Of a stretch of 21,979 bases of DNA, positions 1-10,043 are shown in pieces; position 1 is the first letter of the stretch, and the number at the start of each line of letters is the position of its first letter. Under the pieces are notes generated by a model. That model was not told the DNA's origin. It searched no databases and saw only the letters and a list, made by a program, of their open reading frames with translations. The stretch comes from Chara braunii (lineage: Eukaryota > Streptophyta > Charophyceae > Charales > Characeae), in contig BFEA01000424.1 of NCBI GenBank assembly GCA_003427395.1, forward strand, positions 1,038,867 through 1,060,845, written 5' to 3'. The translations under genes and the position numbers were made by a program.

Positions 1-35
<35 letters not shown>

Positions 36-80
36 AAGGCGTGCCACGCTCTCTCTCTCTCGCCACGCTCTCTCTCGCCA

Positions 81-135
<55 letters not shown>
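1..135. repeat. (GA)n / (CT)n inverted dinucleotide tracts
   Basis: A (GA)n run at 1-34 is followed after a short spacer by a (CT)n run reaching 135. The CT run is broken by copies of GCCACGCTCTCTC. The two tracts are complementary to each other, so a single strand could fold into a long hairpin. No gene is seen here. Confidence 0.9.
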
Positions 136-137
<2 letters not shown>

Positions 138-1063
138 GCGCGTGACACATGGCTCTGCCGCGCCACTCACGGGGAACGCTGAAGGTGGTAGCTACGATGG
201 AACGGCAGGGGCACGACCGGCTGCGCCCCGGAAATCAAGAGTACCGGTAACCTGTCCTGGGCAGGCTTTTCCCGGAAAGGCAGAGTACCAGAATTTAAAA
301 AATTTGGGACAGTAGTACCTGGGAACGGACCGAACGGACCGGTACCTGACCCGACACAAGCGCCCATTACAAACTACAACCCTAACTCCACTGCCGGCCC
401 GAGTTACATCTGCCTTTCTGAACTTCAGGCATGACAAAGTTGCCGCTGCCTGTTTTTGTTGCCAATTTCAAACTGTGATGTGACATACTAAACGTACTTC
501 CCTCAAAAAAAAAAGAGGCCATCTAATAGCCATGATTGGCCATCTAATAGCCATGTAGTGGAATCAAGCCATTCCATCTTCAGTGGTAAAACACAGCTTG
601 ACAATTGAAATAATATGTAGAAAAAGGGTGTGCATAGAAATATAATACAATAGAGAAGCCTTAGGGTGGAAGAAGAAGAAGAAAAAGAAGAAGAAGAAGA
701 AGAAGAAGAAAGAGAAGAAGAAGAAAGATAAGAAGAAGAAGAATCATAATAGGTGAAAGTAGAGAGAACAAAAAACCAAGCGGCCTGTAGTGTCTTGTAG
801 CCCAAGCAACTTCAAGCAGGAATAATAATGTACATCATGAAGCACACTCGATGCGACCATCAGGCCACGCTCACATCAGAGGCATACTGCGGGCCCACAG
901 GGTCAGCAGATGTCTAAGCCGCCGGATGAGAAGCATGCACCGACCAAGGGAAAATGCCACCCATGTGTGGCTGTTCTGCCCCTTCTCAGATACTCTCCGG
1001 GAATTATGGTGGTAGGAGAAGTGGAAAGCACCGGGAGACGGGGCGGTTGACTTGACCTACAAC
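136..1063. other. Gene-free stretch with simple repeats
   Basis: No recognisable coding region. It holds a short direct repeat (two copies of GGCCATCTAATAGCCATG at about 518-556) and the GAA microsatellite listed separately. Open frames here are low complexity: one reads almost pure serine through the microsatellite. Confidence 0.6.
668..752 (+). repeat. (GAA)n microsatellite
   Basis: An imperfect GAA/AAG purine run of about 85 bases with scattered A insertions. Such purine mirror tracts can adopt triplex structure; that is general knowledge, not shown here. Confidence 0.9.
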
Positions 1064-1281
1064 TTTTTTTTTTTTTTTTTTTTTTTTTTAACGAAACACA
1101 CCCCTTCCATTGCTAGTGGTGCTGATAAGAGCAGACACCGCTTGCACAGAATAATCCCAGCCGGATAAAGATTCACTCTACTAGTAGGGGTTTGGTACAT
1201 GGGTTCAATTTTTTGCGGAGGTGTGATTACGGAGGCTTTATGGTCAAGACGGAATGCTGTAAATGTTTGAAAGGAATCCAT
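1064..1281 (-). mobile_element. 3' end of an A-tailed retroelement, family unknown
   Basis: A run of 26 T (1064-1089) reads as a poly(A) tail on the minus strand. It is preceded in element sense by about 190 bases of unique sequence that includes GCTCTTATCA, a motif shared with the A-tailed insertion ending near 16304. A minus-strand open frame crosses this region, but I recognise no domain in it. I could not find a matching target-site duplication, so the 5' limit is arbitrary. Confidence 0.35.
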
Positions 1282-1493
1282 TCCGTATAAGAAGATTTTA
1301 AATCAGATAATGAGAAACATTAGATTAGTTATCGGAGCAGATTGCCAAAAGCATGACTTGGTGTGCTAGCAGCACACAGCCCACTGAGCAAAGGAGACAT
1401 TTGTTTCAGCTGGGGCAAATTGGCTCTCGCTCAGTGGGTGTGGTAGTTTCTCCGGGGGCGTTTGGAGCTTAGCCTAGACCTGTTTCTTCTTCT

Positions 1494-1495
<2 letters not shown>

Positions 1496-1532
<37 letters not shown>

Positions 1533-2244
1533 CCCAAAAACAATCCCGCCACTAACCTGGGGTGGTACGAGCACCACCAGGTCAGTCCCGGTAATTCGAG
1601 GGCTCCAATCTATTTGTGGGGAGAGACTGTCGATCCTCGTAAGTAATGTTCTCCCTACCTTCATTGATAGCTCTGTACTCCTTTGCTGTTAACGATCCAG
1701 TCTCCAGGACGACCCAGGCTTAAACTTACTAGATATGTCAGAGTCTATTTTCAAAATGGGACCCCTACCTGCAGTACCCCCATCCCTGATCTCCCCCGGA
1801 GACTCACGGGGGCCTGGGCCCCAGCAGCCATGGGGTAATAGAGATACCTCCATTCGTTTTCCTACTGACCAGTCTGCCTTCCACACCCCAAGTCGCAAAA
1901 AACCATTTATACTTCGTTCGTCTGTTTCTTCTCTTTCTCCAGTCGGCCCAAACCATCGACCTAATGCTGTCTAGAATCTCTTGGAGGATGGAAGTGTCAG
2001 AGTAGTGCTTAGCCTTAAAAAGCCTGTCATTTCTTAATTTCCATATCACATTCATGATTGCAGCTCTAGCTGCTATGGCGACATAACCCCAGCCCTTCTT
2101 GAAGGTGTCTTGGGGAGCAAGAGTCCTGTCATTACAAAATCCTCATCCCATACTGTGTTTCCTTTGGCAAACTTTTCCCAGTGATAACTCCACCAGCTTC
2201 AGATTCTGTGAGACTCAATGCATCCCCACCACAGATGGAGTACA
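1496..2244 (-). mobile_element. LINE retrotransposon, ORF2 C-terminus, 3'UTR and poly(A) tail
   Basis: This is the downstream half of a minus-strand LINE split by the Harbinger element at 2245. Directly after the split the minus strand encodes the second half of a zf-RVT zinc finger (HLWWGC, giving the His and Cys ligands). It continues through a frameshifted region to an open stretch at 2055-1804 that contains IWKLRNDRLF and a Lys/Arg-rich segment, typical of plant LINE ORF2 tails (compare IWKxRNxxxF). The frame stops at 1804. About 270 bases of 3'UTR follow, then 37 T on the plus strand (1496-1532), which is the poly(A) tail. In-frame stops and a frame change show that the copy is dead. No reverse transcriptase core is present in this part. 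Confidence 0.75.
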
Positions 2245-2269
2245 GGGGCTCGTTCGACACTCCTCGGGC
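2245..2269 (+). repeat. Harbinger left terminal inverted repeat
   Basis: The 25 bases match the reverse complement of 10650-10674 without mismatch. ACA immediately outside is the target-site duplication. The outermost bases GGGGCTCG resemble the GGGCCTCG end of the MITE at 18930. Confidence 0.93.
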
Positions 2270-3151
2270 GCATAAAATCCCCGAGGAAATCATCGTTCCA
2301 CTTATCCTCGGGGAAGAAAACAAAAAAGAAAATGTGAAAACATTTCCTCGGGCTACAGCTATTTCGACGCATTCCCCAAGGGACCTCCCGAGGTCCCTTG
2401 GAGGTCGAGCATCCGGAAGAATCGGGGCGTCGACGGCAGCTCTGTCGATGACAATTTTCGACGCGGCTGGTCCATTGCTGTTCCTGGCGGCCCGTTGACG
2501 GAGATCTCCGGTTGGCAACGGTCGGTGTCATGGAATACTCCGCCAACGGTCCCCTTTGGCGGCCTGCCTTCCTCCGCGGCGTCGAAAACAGGCTGCCGTG
2601 CGTCACTGCCCTTCGGCAGTAGCAGGAAAGCGCCCAACGGTCAGCAGATTCGAATACTTCAGCCCGCCCCCGCTCTCCCGATTGCGCAGTGTGTTCTGCG
2701 GCGGAATACGTTTAACTTACCCTGCTTTTGCCGGTAGCTGCGATCGGCCGTTTGCACCACTGACCCTCGCCGTTTCCTGGACGTCCACGATTGTCTTCTA
2801 CCTATTGGCGTCGTCCAAGTGCGTTTCATGGCCGACATCTTTCGGAGGCTGCCGCTGCTGGTGCTGACCGTCCTCCTGCTCCTACTCTTAGTTGTCTTCC
2901 ACGTGTGTGTCCTCGACATCGTTCCACGACGTGGCCGTAGAAGACGGTCTTCGAAGAAGGATGTGAGTATGGAGGGGCGGCAGGGGATGTGCAGGTCTGC
3001 AGGGGATGAGGGTGGTGGCCAGCGGCCTGGACAGAGCCCGTTGAGAAGTTCAAGGCCGTCGGAGTGGTCTAGGTACGTGCACCTGCCACCGCACTTGTAG
3101 CCTCTGTCGGACACGTCGGACAAGGAGGCGGAGGAGAGACGGTCACGGACC
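2270..3151. other. Harbinger left subterminal region
   Basis: About 880 bases between the left terminal repeat and the proposed Myb-like start. It holds repeated CCTCGGG/CCCGAGG motifs, also seen in the right subterminal region, which may be transposase or Myb-protein binding sites (inference). A near-perfect palindrome lies at 2376-2401. A CATAAAATC string at 2270-2279 is TATA-like but very close to the end. Frames such as 2556-2867 (+) and 2659-3213 (-) show no domain I know. Confidence 0.5.
2376..2401. repeat. 12-bp-stem palindrome near the Harbinger left end
   Basis: CCAAGGGACCTC followed by two C bases and then GAGGTCCCTTGG: a perfect 12-bp inverted repeat with a 2-base centre, about 130 bases inside the element. 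It could bind a dimeric protein or form a cruciform; function unknown. Confidence 0.85.
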
Positions 3152-4713
3152 ATGTCGCTGGGAAGCGGGTCCACCCAGGAGTGGGCGGCTACGGAGGTCT
3201 GTGGAAGCTGCAACGACGGTTATGGCCAGTCGCCACCCAACTCCTCCAGCAGGGGCTGAGTGGCGACGAAGGCAACGACGGCGTCAATCTGTCGTTCAGG
3301 CTGTGTAGCGGCAGGTCATCGGCCGCCACGCGAACGGTGATCGTCGACAACCATGCCGACGACAATGGCGGGCTGGTGACGGCTGTTGCGCGGTCTTCGA
3401 AGTCTCTAGCGCAGGTCCGGGAGGCGTCGGGGAACAATAGGGATCCTTTGAGGTAGCAGTACCGGACGCCGTCTTTGTCGAGGGGTGCCTCGGCTCGCCC
3501 CCTGTGGATGCAGTCTCCGTCTCCGCTGTCCGCCACTTCGACTGCAGCCTGTCGTGGAGGTGAATGCGGGGAGATTGATTGTGGCATCGACGATGTTGGT
3601 GATGCACGCGACGAGAGGGAGGTGTGGGCAGATCAGCGACGAACGCTTCATCCACGACGGGAGGAATCCATTACTCAGGGGGTGCAACGACTGCGTGTGG
3701 GGGAGCACGAAGACGACGGCGACGCACCTGCGGTGGGCCCGAACGATCAGGAGTGGAACAACGAGGACGACGAAGGTGGGGAGGAGGAAGCAGGCCACGT
3801 ACCGCCGTTCAAGCAAAGCAGCATGGGAGGGAGGGGCGGGAAGACGAGGGTGTGTGGTCGCAATGGTCGTTGGAGGAAAATAGCGGTGGGGAAAGGGAGC
3901 GATGCCAAAGCTGACGCTGACACAGAAGGTCATCAATTCTGGTTCGTGGACGACATGATAGCCCTCATCCGGGCTAAACGTGACCAGGACGCGCATCTGC
4001 AGGGGATGGGCACCGCGTTCGCTCGTATGAAGCCGCGAGAATGGAAGTGGTTGGATGTGGGGCAAAGGTTGAAGAAGGTGGGCGTCGACAGAGAAGCAGA
4101 ACGGTGCGGGAAAAAGTGGGACAATTTGATGCAGCAGTTCAGAAGGTGCATCACTTCCAAGGCTTGTCCGGGAAACATGACTTCTTCCAGTTCTCTTGGA
4201 AAGAGAGGTTGTCGAAGGGCTTCAATTTCACATGGACCGTGTGGTTTACGACGAGATCCTGGGGTCAATTGCGAAGAGCCACACCATAAACCCGAAGAAC
4301 GTCGCCGACACTGGTGGTCTAGGTGGTGTGCGTCTGTCGTCCGCCACTATTGCGGATCATGAATCTGTGGGCGATGAGGACGCTGTTGCAGGGCACGACG
4401 ACGGGTCGACGAGAGGTTCTTCTCAGACGACGGGGAGCCCTGCCGTTTCGGCAAGAGGAAGAGCATGAGGCAGCAAACTTTCGAAGCGCTGACGGAATGC
4501 ATGGAGAAGCACGGGGCTCTAGTGGCGTCGACGATGGAGAGCAACAACAAGCGGCAGTGCTCCATCCAAATCTGGCAGTGTGAGGCATTGGAAGTGGAGG
4601 TCGAAGTGCAAAAAAAGCGCTACGCAGCGTGTGACGAAGTTAGCAACTGCTGTGTCACGCTCTGCTGGAGATAACAAAGGCCATCCGCGAGCGTTGGAGT
4701 TTGTGCCGCCTTT
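3152..4713 (+). pseudogene. Harbinger Myb/SANT-like (trihelix-type) DNA-binding protein, decayed
   Basis: Proposed start is the ATG at 3152 (MSLGSGSTQEW). The reading frame then shifts near 3200-3240, meets an in-frame TAG at 3454, and runs open through 3475-4140. This part has an acidic linker and then the diagnostic block: FWFVDDMIALIRAK, followed by REWKWLDVGQRLKKVGV and CGKKWDNLMQQF (about 3930-4140), a trihelix/Myb-SANT-like helix-turn-helix with its spaced tryptophans. The recognisable sequence continues in other frames: VHHFQGLSGKHDFF (after about 4143), VVYDEILGSIAKSHTINP (from about 4235), a charged C-terminal helix RQQTFEALTECMEKHG (from 4465) and LLEITKAIRERW (about 4662). That is at least five frame changes plus a stop, so it is a pseudogene. 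In PIF/Harbinger elements such a partner protein helps the transposase bind the ends and enter the nucleus (known for the family). Introns could explain one shift, not all. Confidence 0.75.
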
Positions 4714-5054
4714 GTTGTGCGCCTCGTCGCTTCCATCATCCGCAGGACGCGAAAGTGATAGTAGTGTCGTCGTCGATGTACTCGTCGACAACCCGTCGCG
4801 GACGTGGCGGTTCCCGATTGGCCGTGCTGGCCAGGGAAGTGGGTGGTGGTCCGATTGGGTGGATGAGTCCTCCAGTCACATCTGTTGTCGTTTGCCCGAA
4901 CGGATAATTCCGTCATCTCTGAATTTCTATTGACGCCGATGAAGTGCATTATGCACTTTCCTTTTTTAAACGACGACTTCGATTTGCTTTTTCTCTCCCC
5001 CTTTCTATCTATGTACTTTTTTCTCTCCCTCTGTCTCTCTGTTTCTCTCTCTCG

Positions 5055-5136
<82 letters not shown>

Positions 5137-5461
5137 CTCTCTCTCTCGCTCTCTCTCCACGAGCATGTGTTTTCTTGTCCTCTCCCTGAATGAAATGCAG
5201 AGGTGTAATAACGGTGTTGTTTTCAATGTCGTTCATTTATGAACTGTTGTTGTTCATATAGTGAATACCCTCACACAGTCGTCGATGGAGATGCCGTGCT
5301 TGTGTTCCTTGCAAATTGTCGTCTAAATGTGATGTCCAATCATCAGAAGTGGAGTTTTCGAAATGTGTTGTTTGTTGTTATCCAATTTCATGCCGTTGTC
5401 GATCCCTCGGTGGGGTGGCGGTTGTCGGAGGTCAAGGTATTGGTCCTTAACACGTCACCCG
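4714..5461. other. Convergent 3' region of the two Harbinger genes
   Basis: This is the space between the two convergent genes. The DDE C-terminal half of the transposase would be expected at about 5460-5160, but I find no trace of its later motifs in the minus frames I read. An internal deletion is the simplest explanation. A (CT)n tract fills 5035-5157. No gene is otherwise seen. Confidence 0.5.
5035..5157 (+). repeat. (CT)n microsatellite
   Basis: About 120 bases of CT repeats with a few TTTC and CG interruptions. The open frames through it are pure Ser/Leu or Arg/Glu and are not genes. Confidence 0.92.
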
Positions 5462-6213
5462 TCAAACCACTTCCAGCACGCGCAAGTTCAAATTGACGAC
5501 GGCCTGCGCCTTTACGGAGAAACGGCGTTTTCTATCGTAGTAGTCCTCCCCGGGGCAATTCGTTGGCTTGTCGATGAAGATGTGGGTGCAGTCGATGCAC
5601 GCATGGCAGTTAGGGAAACCCTTGTCAGCAAAAGCGTGCAACACGACCGCCTTCTGCCGACCCGTCGGCCAGGATATCTTGTCGGGGTACGTAGTCAGCA
5701 ACGCCGCTGTTACATCCCGCACAACCACCAACCCGGAAGATCTGCCATTCCCGAAGCTGCATGTCCCGCTCGCGTACGTCTCCCCCGACACCCACCTGTA
5801 CAAAGAGTACGTGACAATGTGGTCAGGCTTGAGCGGCTCCCTATAGAGAGTGACACGCCGTTCAAGGAAGGGAGACAAAGCTTCCGTGATCTCTCAGAAC
5901 ACACGTGGCGACATGCACGGCTTCTCCTTTAAGTAGTTCGTTGTCGCGTCGTCGCATTGCTGAAGATCCTCCCACGTCCCTCCTGTCCGTCGCTTCATCC
6001 ACCACCTGGGCGTCGCTCTGGGGAATGCTCCACACCCCATGGCATAGCACACCTGCAGCACGACGTCGCAAATGGCACCACTGTCCTCTCCCTCCACATT
6101 CGTGGACTGCAACGTCCTCTTCCGCCATGCGCGAATGGCCGCTCTCATCCTACCCTCGCCCCTCTGCAATTGACATCAGAGGAGGATGGCGTTCACGGCC
6201 GCTGCCACCGCCG
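5462..6213 (-). pseudogene. PIF/Harbinger DDE transposase, main part, truncated
   Basis: Read on the minus strand this is one continuous frame interrupted by only two TGA stops (one near 6170-6173, one directly after CMSPRVF near 5893). Both are consistent with CGA-to-TGA decay. Recognisable segments in order: WWMKRRTGGTWEDL, an N-terminal helix region; VTLYREPLKPDHIV and YSLYRWVSGETY, resembling the transposase helix-turn-helix; KISWPTGRQKAVVLHAF; and CIDCTHIFIDKP with NCPGEDYYDRKRRFS, the conserved block carrying the first catalytic Asp of the DDE_4 (HARBI1-like) nuclease. The frame ends just after LNLRVLEVV, so the second Asp and the Glu are missing. The 5' 67 bases are displaced to 9977-10043 by an inserted retroelement. 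The reconnected length is 804 bases, divisible by three (267 codons plus stop), against roughly 350-450 residues in intact relatives. Confidence 0.85.
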
Positions 6214-6434
6214 TTTTTTTTTTTTTTTTTTTTTTTTTCCCTTAAACCGGGCCTAGTGCCCAAGGCTGATATTACCAATAAGAAGATTGAGGCCGGGGTC
6301 CTCACAGTCTGCCCGGAGTAACTGAACCGAACTTGCTGAGAATCAGGCTCAGCGTCCCTCATATGGTGATGATAATGATCATGATGATGCTTAGCCTAAC
6401 GATACTACTGATGATGATGCTGATAATAATGACG

Positions 6435-6862
6435 ATTAGTGTAAAAAGGAGACTATGCTATATCAGCAATTCTGACCTCCTAATCTTATAACAACTCCTA
6501 ACCCTCCCTATACCAAGACATTGTGACTCAGAGACATTACCAACCTAACCAACGTCTACCATGGCTGTTCTCTTCTCGCTCCCTTGTATCCCCCCCCCAC
6601 CGGTTCACCACTGGATTGCCTTCCTCCCTTGACAAACCCCAGATCTCTCTACAAGGCCTCACACTCCTGCCATTTGCAGGTTACAGGGCAATGCCCCAAC
6701 TCCGGCCAGCGTCGTTCAGGCATCGGAAAAATAGGGGCTCAGAACAGAGCAACTCTATAGACATCGATCCAGGTTCAACCATCTCTGAAATCCTATATCC
6801 CAATTGTGAAAGAAGTCTAGATGCTGCCAAAAATTTCAGAACACCAGAAAGTTTAAACCATA
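6435..6862 (-). repeat. Internal module, copy 1
   Basis: About 430 bases clearly related to 7859-8312, with shared blocks such as GATCTCTCTACAAGGCCTCA and ATCCTATATCCCA. Like copy 2 it is directly preceded on the plus strand by a GAT-rich microsatellite (6364-6434). There is no long open frame shared by both copies, so it looks non-coding. Confidence 0.75.
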
Positions 6863-6962
6863 AGTACCTCCGAGCCTGTTTTTGCCGACCCTCATTTTCA
6901 CTGCGCTCCGAGTTTTGCCGAGCCTGGGTCCCACTCCATTTCTTTATGGTACTCCCAAGATA

Positions 6963-7400
6963 AGAACAAAAAAAAAAAAAAAAAAAAAAAAAGTTGCGGC
7001 CGTGAAAACTCAAAAAACAAGAAAAAGAAACAAAGTTCTGGGCGTGATTGCAGCTGTATACATTATCGGAAGTGTAAGTGTGAGTGTGCCCTCAGTGAGG
7101 GCATCTCGGCCCCGTGGCCAGGTTGTCAGATTTCAGAAACTCAAAAAAAAAAAAAAAACGAACAAACATGGATTCGCCCGTGAAAATGGCAAGATACATT
7201 CGCGTAAGTGCCAGTGTGATCAGGGTTACAATCCTCTGAGGGAACACAACTCGACCAGATCACGGATTCAGATTGTCAGAGTCCAGAAAATGAAAACAAG
7301 AAAAAAAAAACGAAAAATATGAATTTGGGCTTGAAAACGGCTGGATACATCAGTGTTACAATCATCTGAGGAAACAACACTAGAGCAGATCACGGATTCC
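6963..7400. repeat. A-rich region with three diverged tandem units
   Basis: After a run of about 25 A (6969-6992), related segments recur at about 7037, 7171 and 7324. Each has a GTGAAAA-like start, a GATACAT string and then, in the later two, AGATCACGGATTC. Each unit also has an A tract. The plus frame across 6882-7322 is lysine-rich and a product of the A tracts. Confidence 0.5.
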
Positions 7401-7732
7401 GCCCTGCCTTGTTGGCAGGGTACTCATAACAAACAAATACAAAAGAAAAAAAGAAAACAACAAGTTTGAGAACGTGAGCGTCTTTGCTGTAAGATGCATG
7501 CACGACTGTGAGGCTGTGTGAGCACGGTCTCCTAGACATCCCTGCCCGACATCATTGCAGTACAAAGGCCCGTTTTTTTTCCTTTCCCTTTCTTGCACGG
7601 GCAAAAAAAAAAATACGACTTTTGGGACATTGCCGACCCTCTGTCCGACCCCCAAAAAGTTCGGGTACTGACCAGTATCACGTAATTTCCCAACACTGGA
7701 GAAGGTACTGGTGGTTTAATATAACAGGATTG

Positions 7733-7858
7733 AGATGATGATACTAATGATGCCGATGATGATGATTATGATTATGATGATTTTTTTTTTTTTAAACATG
7801 ATTGAGATAAAAATACTAATGATGATGATGATGATGATGATGATTATCAAATTATGAT
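7733..7858 (+). repeat. (GAT)n microsatellite before module copy 2
   Basis: Imperfect GATGAT/ATTATG runs surrounding a T tract at about 7781-7793. A similar GAT run precedes copy 1 at 6364-6434, and another lies at about 8322-8372. The microsatellite therefore belongs to the repeated module. Confidence 0.8.
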
Positions 7859-8312
7859 GATTAGTATGTAGAAAAAGTAGAAAACTATGCTTTACTAGAG
7901 CACTTCTCACCTCCTAATCCTAGAACACCTTCTAGCCCTCCCTGTACCAAGACATTACATCTCAAAGACAATACCCCCCTTACCAATGTCAACCGTAACT
8001 GACCCGTTCTCGCCACCTAGACTATCCCTGACCCCATAGGTTGTCAAGGCAGCCCCCCCGGTTCGCCACTAGATTGCCTTCCTCCCTCAGCAAATCCCCA
8101 GATCTCTCTACAAGGCCTCACACTTCTGCCAATTGCAGATTATAGGGCAACGCCCCAGCTCCGGCCAGCCTCGCTCTGGCATCGGCAAAGCCAAGGGCAC
8201 AGAACAAGGCAACTCTGTAGATATCGGCCCAGATTCGACCATCTCTGAGATCCTATATCCCAAATGAGAAAGGAAGCCAGATGCCACCAAGAATTACCGA
8301 GCACCAGTAAGC
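7859..8312 (-). repeat. Internal module, copy 2
   Basis: The second copy of the module at 6435-6862, in the same orientation and clearly diverged, with small indels. It is followed by a GAT run and then, at about 8440-8520, by a block (CCTCACAATCTGCCCG) resembling the region just inside the poly(A) tail at 6300-6317 (CCTCACAGTCTGCCCG). The module plus tail-like block may be an older retroposed unit that was itself duplicated. Confidence 0.7.
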
Positions 8313-8589
8313 ATGATATAACATGGATGATGATAATGATGATGATGACTATGAAGATGATTATAATGAGAAGATTAAAAGAAAACCCTTCTCCCTGCCT
8401 TCCTCCATTCCCTTCATTCCCCTGTCTATCCCTTTACCCTAGTTTGCCCCCGCTGGGATTTGAAGCCCAGCCCCAAAATAGAGTATTCCTCACAATCTGC
8501 CCGTGCCCCCTCAAGGGTTTCACCCCCCTCCTAATGAAACCCNTGCAGAGCAGGGCTCTCTCCATCCCTTACCACAAATTCAACCTATT

Positions 8590-9660
8590 TTTTTGAAATG
8601 TAAGATAAAATTACAAATGTAGGAAGGAGCATTTATGCCCCTCCCATATAAGAAAAGAGTTAGTCAAATATTCAAATAATTTATGACTAAGTTATTGATA
8701 GTAGGAATTGATAGTAGATAAACGTGATTAAAAAAAAAAAGAAAAAAAAAAGTGCATTAATTAAAGATTTTCACCTAAAATTTTAGGTATATCAAAATAC
8801 CATTTATGTTAGTTAGACAAGAAATTCAGGTTTTGAAGATAAGAAAAATCAAAAGTGTTTGAGACTTTAGTTAAGATTTTAGTTATAAAAAAGTAGTTAG
8901 GTTCGTAAATGGGATGGTACTCAGATGATGAAATTAGTGGTCAATTTGATGATTAGAAGCACAATAACAAACTTACTTCAAAAATAATGAAAATGAAGAT
9001 GATGATGATGATGATGACGACGACGATATCAATGACGATGACGATGTCAATGAAGAAACAACCTGTCCTCCTATGCCCACTTTACCTCAATGATGATGAT
9101 GATGATTACTACGGCGATGACAATGACGATAATAATGACAATAAAGATCCAACCTCCCGTACTTTCATGATCAAGATAATGACCCTGACACGCATTTCTC
9201 TCACAATGTTGCTTATGATGGCGATACCATTTGTGCTGCTAATGAAAAGCATGATGAGCCTATAATGATCCTCCTTGATTATGCGGCTGATGATGATGAA
9301 GATGATGCAGAACCTTTCTTAAAAAAACGCACTGGATGTCTCCTGCCAATCCTCCTCCCACTCCACGTGATGACACTCTCCTCTTTTTCACTTGCCACTG
9401 CCGACCTCCCTCCACTTAAAAAGATGAACGCAAGCTAAAGAGCATGAGTGACTCGTCATGAAACCTCACTTTCAATCAAAAGCAGGCCCCCCTCCATGTC
9501 GTATGCTAACCTGCAGCATCACTTGATGGAACACGAAGCAAGAAGATGGCAACAATGTGCTTTCAAGAGGCAGGGGAACACCAAGTGACTTCTTAGATAC
9601 CGTCTGCCTTCTCACCCTCCGTTCTCATCAACCCTTGTTCATAGCCGCCCGCCCAACAGT
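8590..9660. other. AT-rich and GAT-repeat interior of the insertion
   Basis: No recognisable gene. 8590-8980 is AT-rich; 8985-9310 is dominated by GAT/GAC repeats, which make a Met/Asp-rich open frame (8987-9265) that I regard as spurious. Confidence 0.6.
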
Positions 9661-9936
9661 GCTCATGCCCACACAACAACGCTCACATGGCAGCGCATGT
9701 CCGCCCATCAGCGCTCGCATGGCAGCGCCCGCCCAACAACGCTCACATGGCAGCGCCCGCCCAGCAGATCTCGCATGGCAGCGTCCGCCTGGCAGCGGCC
9801 GCATGGCAGTGCTCACATGGCAGCGCCCGCCCAGCAGCGCTCGCATGGCAGCGCCCGCCCAACAGCGCTCGCATGACAGTGCCCGTGTGGCCGTAACAGC
9901 GCCCGCCTGGCAGCGCACGTCCGCCCAGCAGCGCTG
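9660..9936 (-). repeat. GC-rich minisatellite at the 5' end of the insertion
   Basis: About nine imperfect units of roughly 28-30 bases built on GCAGCGCCCGCCCAGCAG and CGCTCGCATG. Units vary in length and by substitution. In element sense the array sits at the extreme 5' end, where some LINEs carry tandem promoter monomers. A promoter role is inference only. The long frames through it on both strands are repeat-derived. Confidence 0.85.
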
Positions 9937-9976
9937 GGTCGATTATCCCAAGGCCTCCAGTGTGCTGCTTGCCCTC

Positions 9977-10043
9977 CCGCTGCCACCGCCGTCCTGTCCG
10001 CCTTGCTCAGTGTGTCACGTCTCGTCCCCCCGTTCGTGGCCAT
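9977..10043 (-). pseudogene. Displaced 5' end of the Harbinger transposase
   Basis: The ATG at 10043-10041 starts MATNGGTRRDTLSKADRTAV on the minus strand. The frame runs into the 15-base duplication at 9991-9977, where the retroelement begins. The same duplication at 6213-6199 continues in the same frame as AAAVNAILL. The two pieces together have a length divisible by three, which fixes both the start and the insertion point. This is the N-terminus of the transposase described at 5462-6213. Confidence 0.8.

Larger units (their letters stand above)
6214..9976 (-). mobile_element. A-tailed 3.76-kb non-coding retro-insertion inside Harbinger
   Basis: The insertion is bounded by a 15-base target-site duplication CCGCTGCCACCGCCG (6199-6213 and 9977-9991; the next base, T, also matches). 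Minus-strand sense is set by 25 T at 6214-6238, the poly(A) tail. The duplication and tail show target-primed reverse transcription by a LINE. Removing the insert rejoins the Harbinger transposase frame. The 5' end (9936-9660) is a GC-rich minisatellite; the interior has GAT microsatellites, two related 430-450-bp modules and an A-rich triple repeat. I recognise no reverse transcriptase, endonuclease or other protein, so it is probably a non-autonomous element or a copied non-coding transcript. The 3' end just before the tail (TTGGGCACTAGGCCCGG) forms a small hairpin. Confidence 0.75.

Noticed and set aside
2132-2518. 128-codon minus-strand frame
   Set aside because: It crosses the LINE/Harbinger junction at 2244/2245 and is a chimera of two unrelated sequences.
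4620-4949. Minus-strand frames opposite the end of the Myb-like gene
   Set aside because: They are antisense shadows of recognisable plus-strand Harbinger coding sequence.
5005-5236. Arg/Glu and Ser/Leu repeat proteins
   Set aside because: Pure translation of the (CT)n microsatellite.
8987-9265. Met/Asp-rich 92-codon frame
   Set aside because: Translation of GAT repeats.
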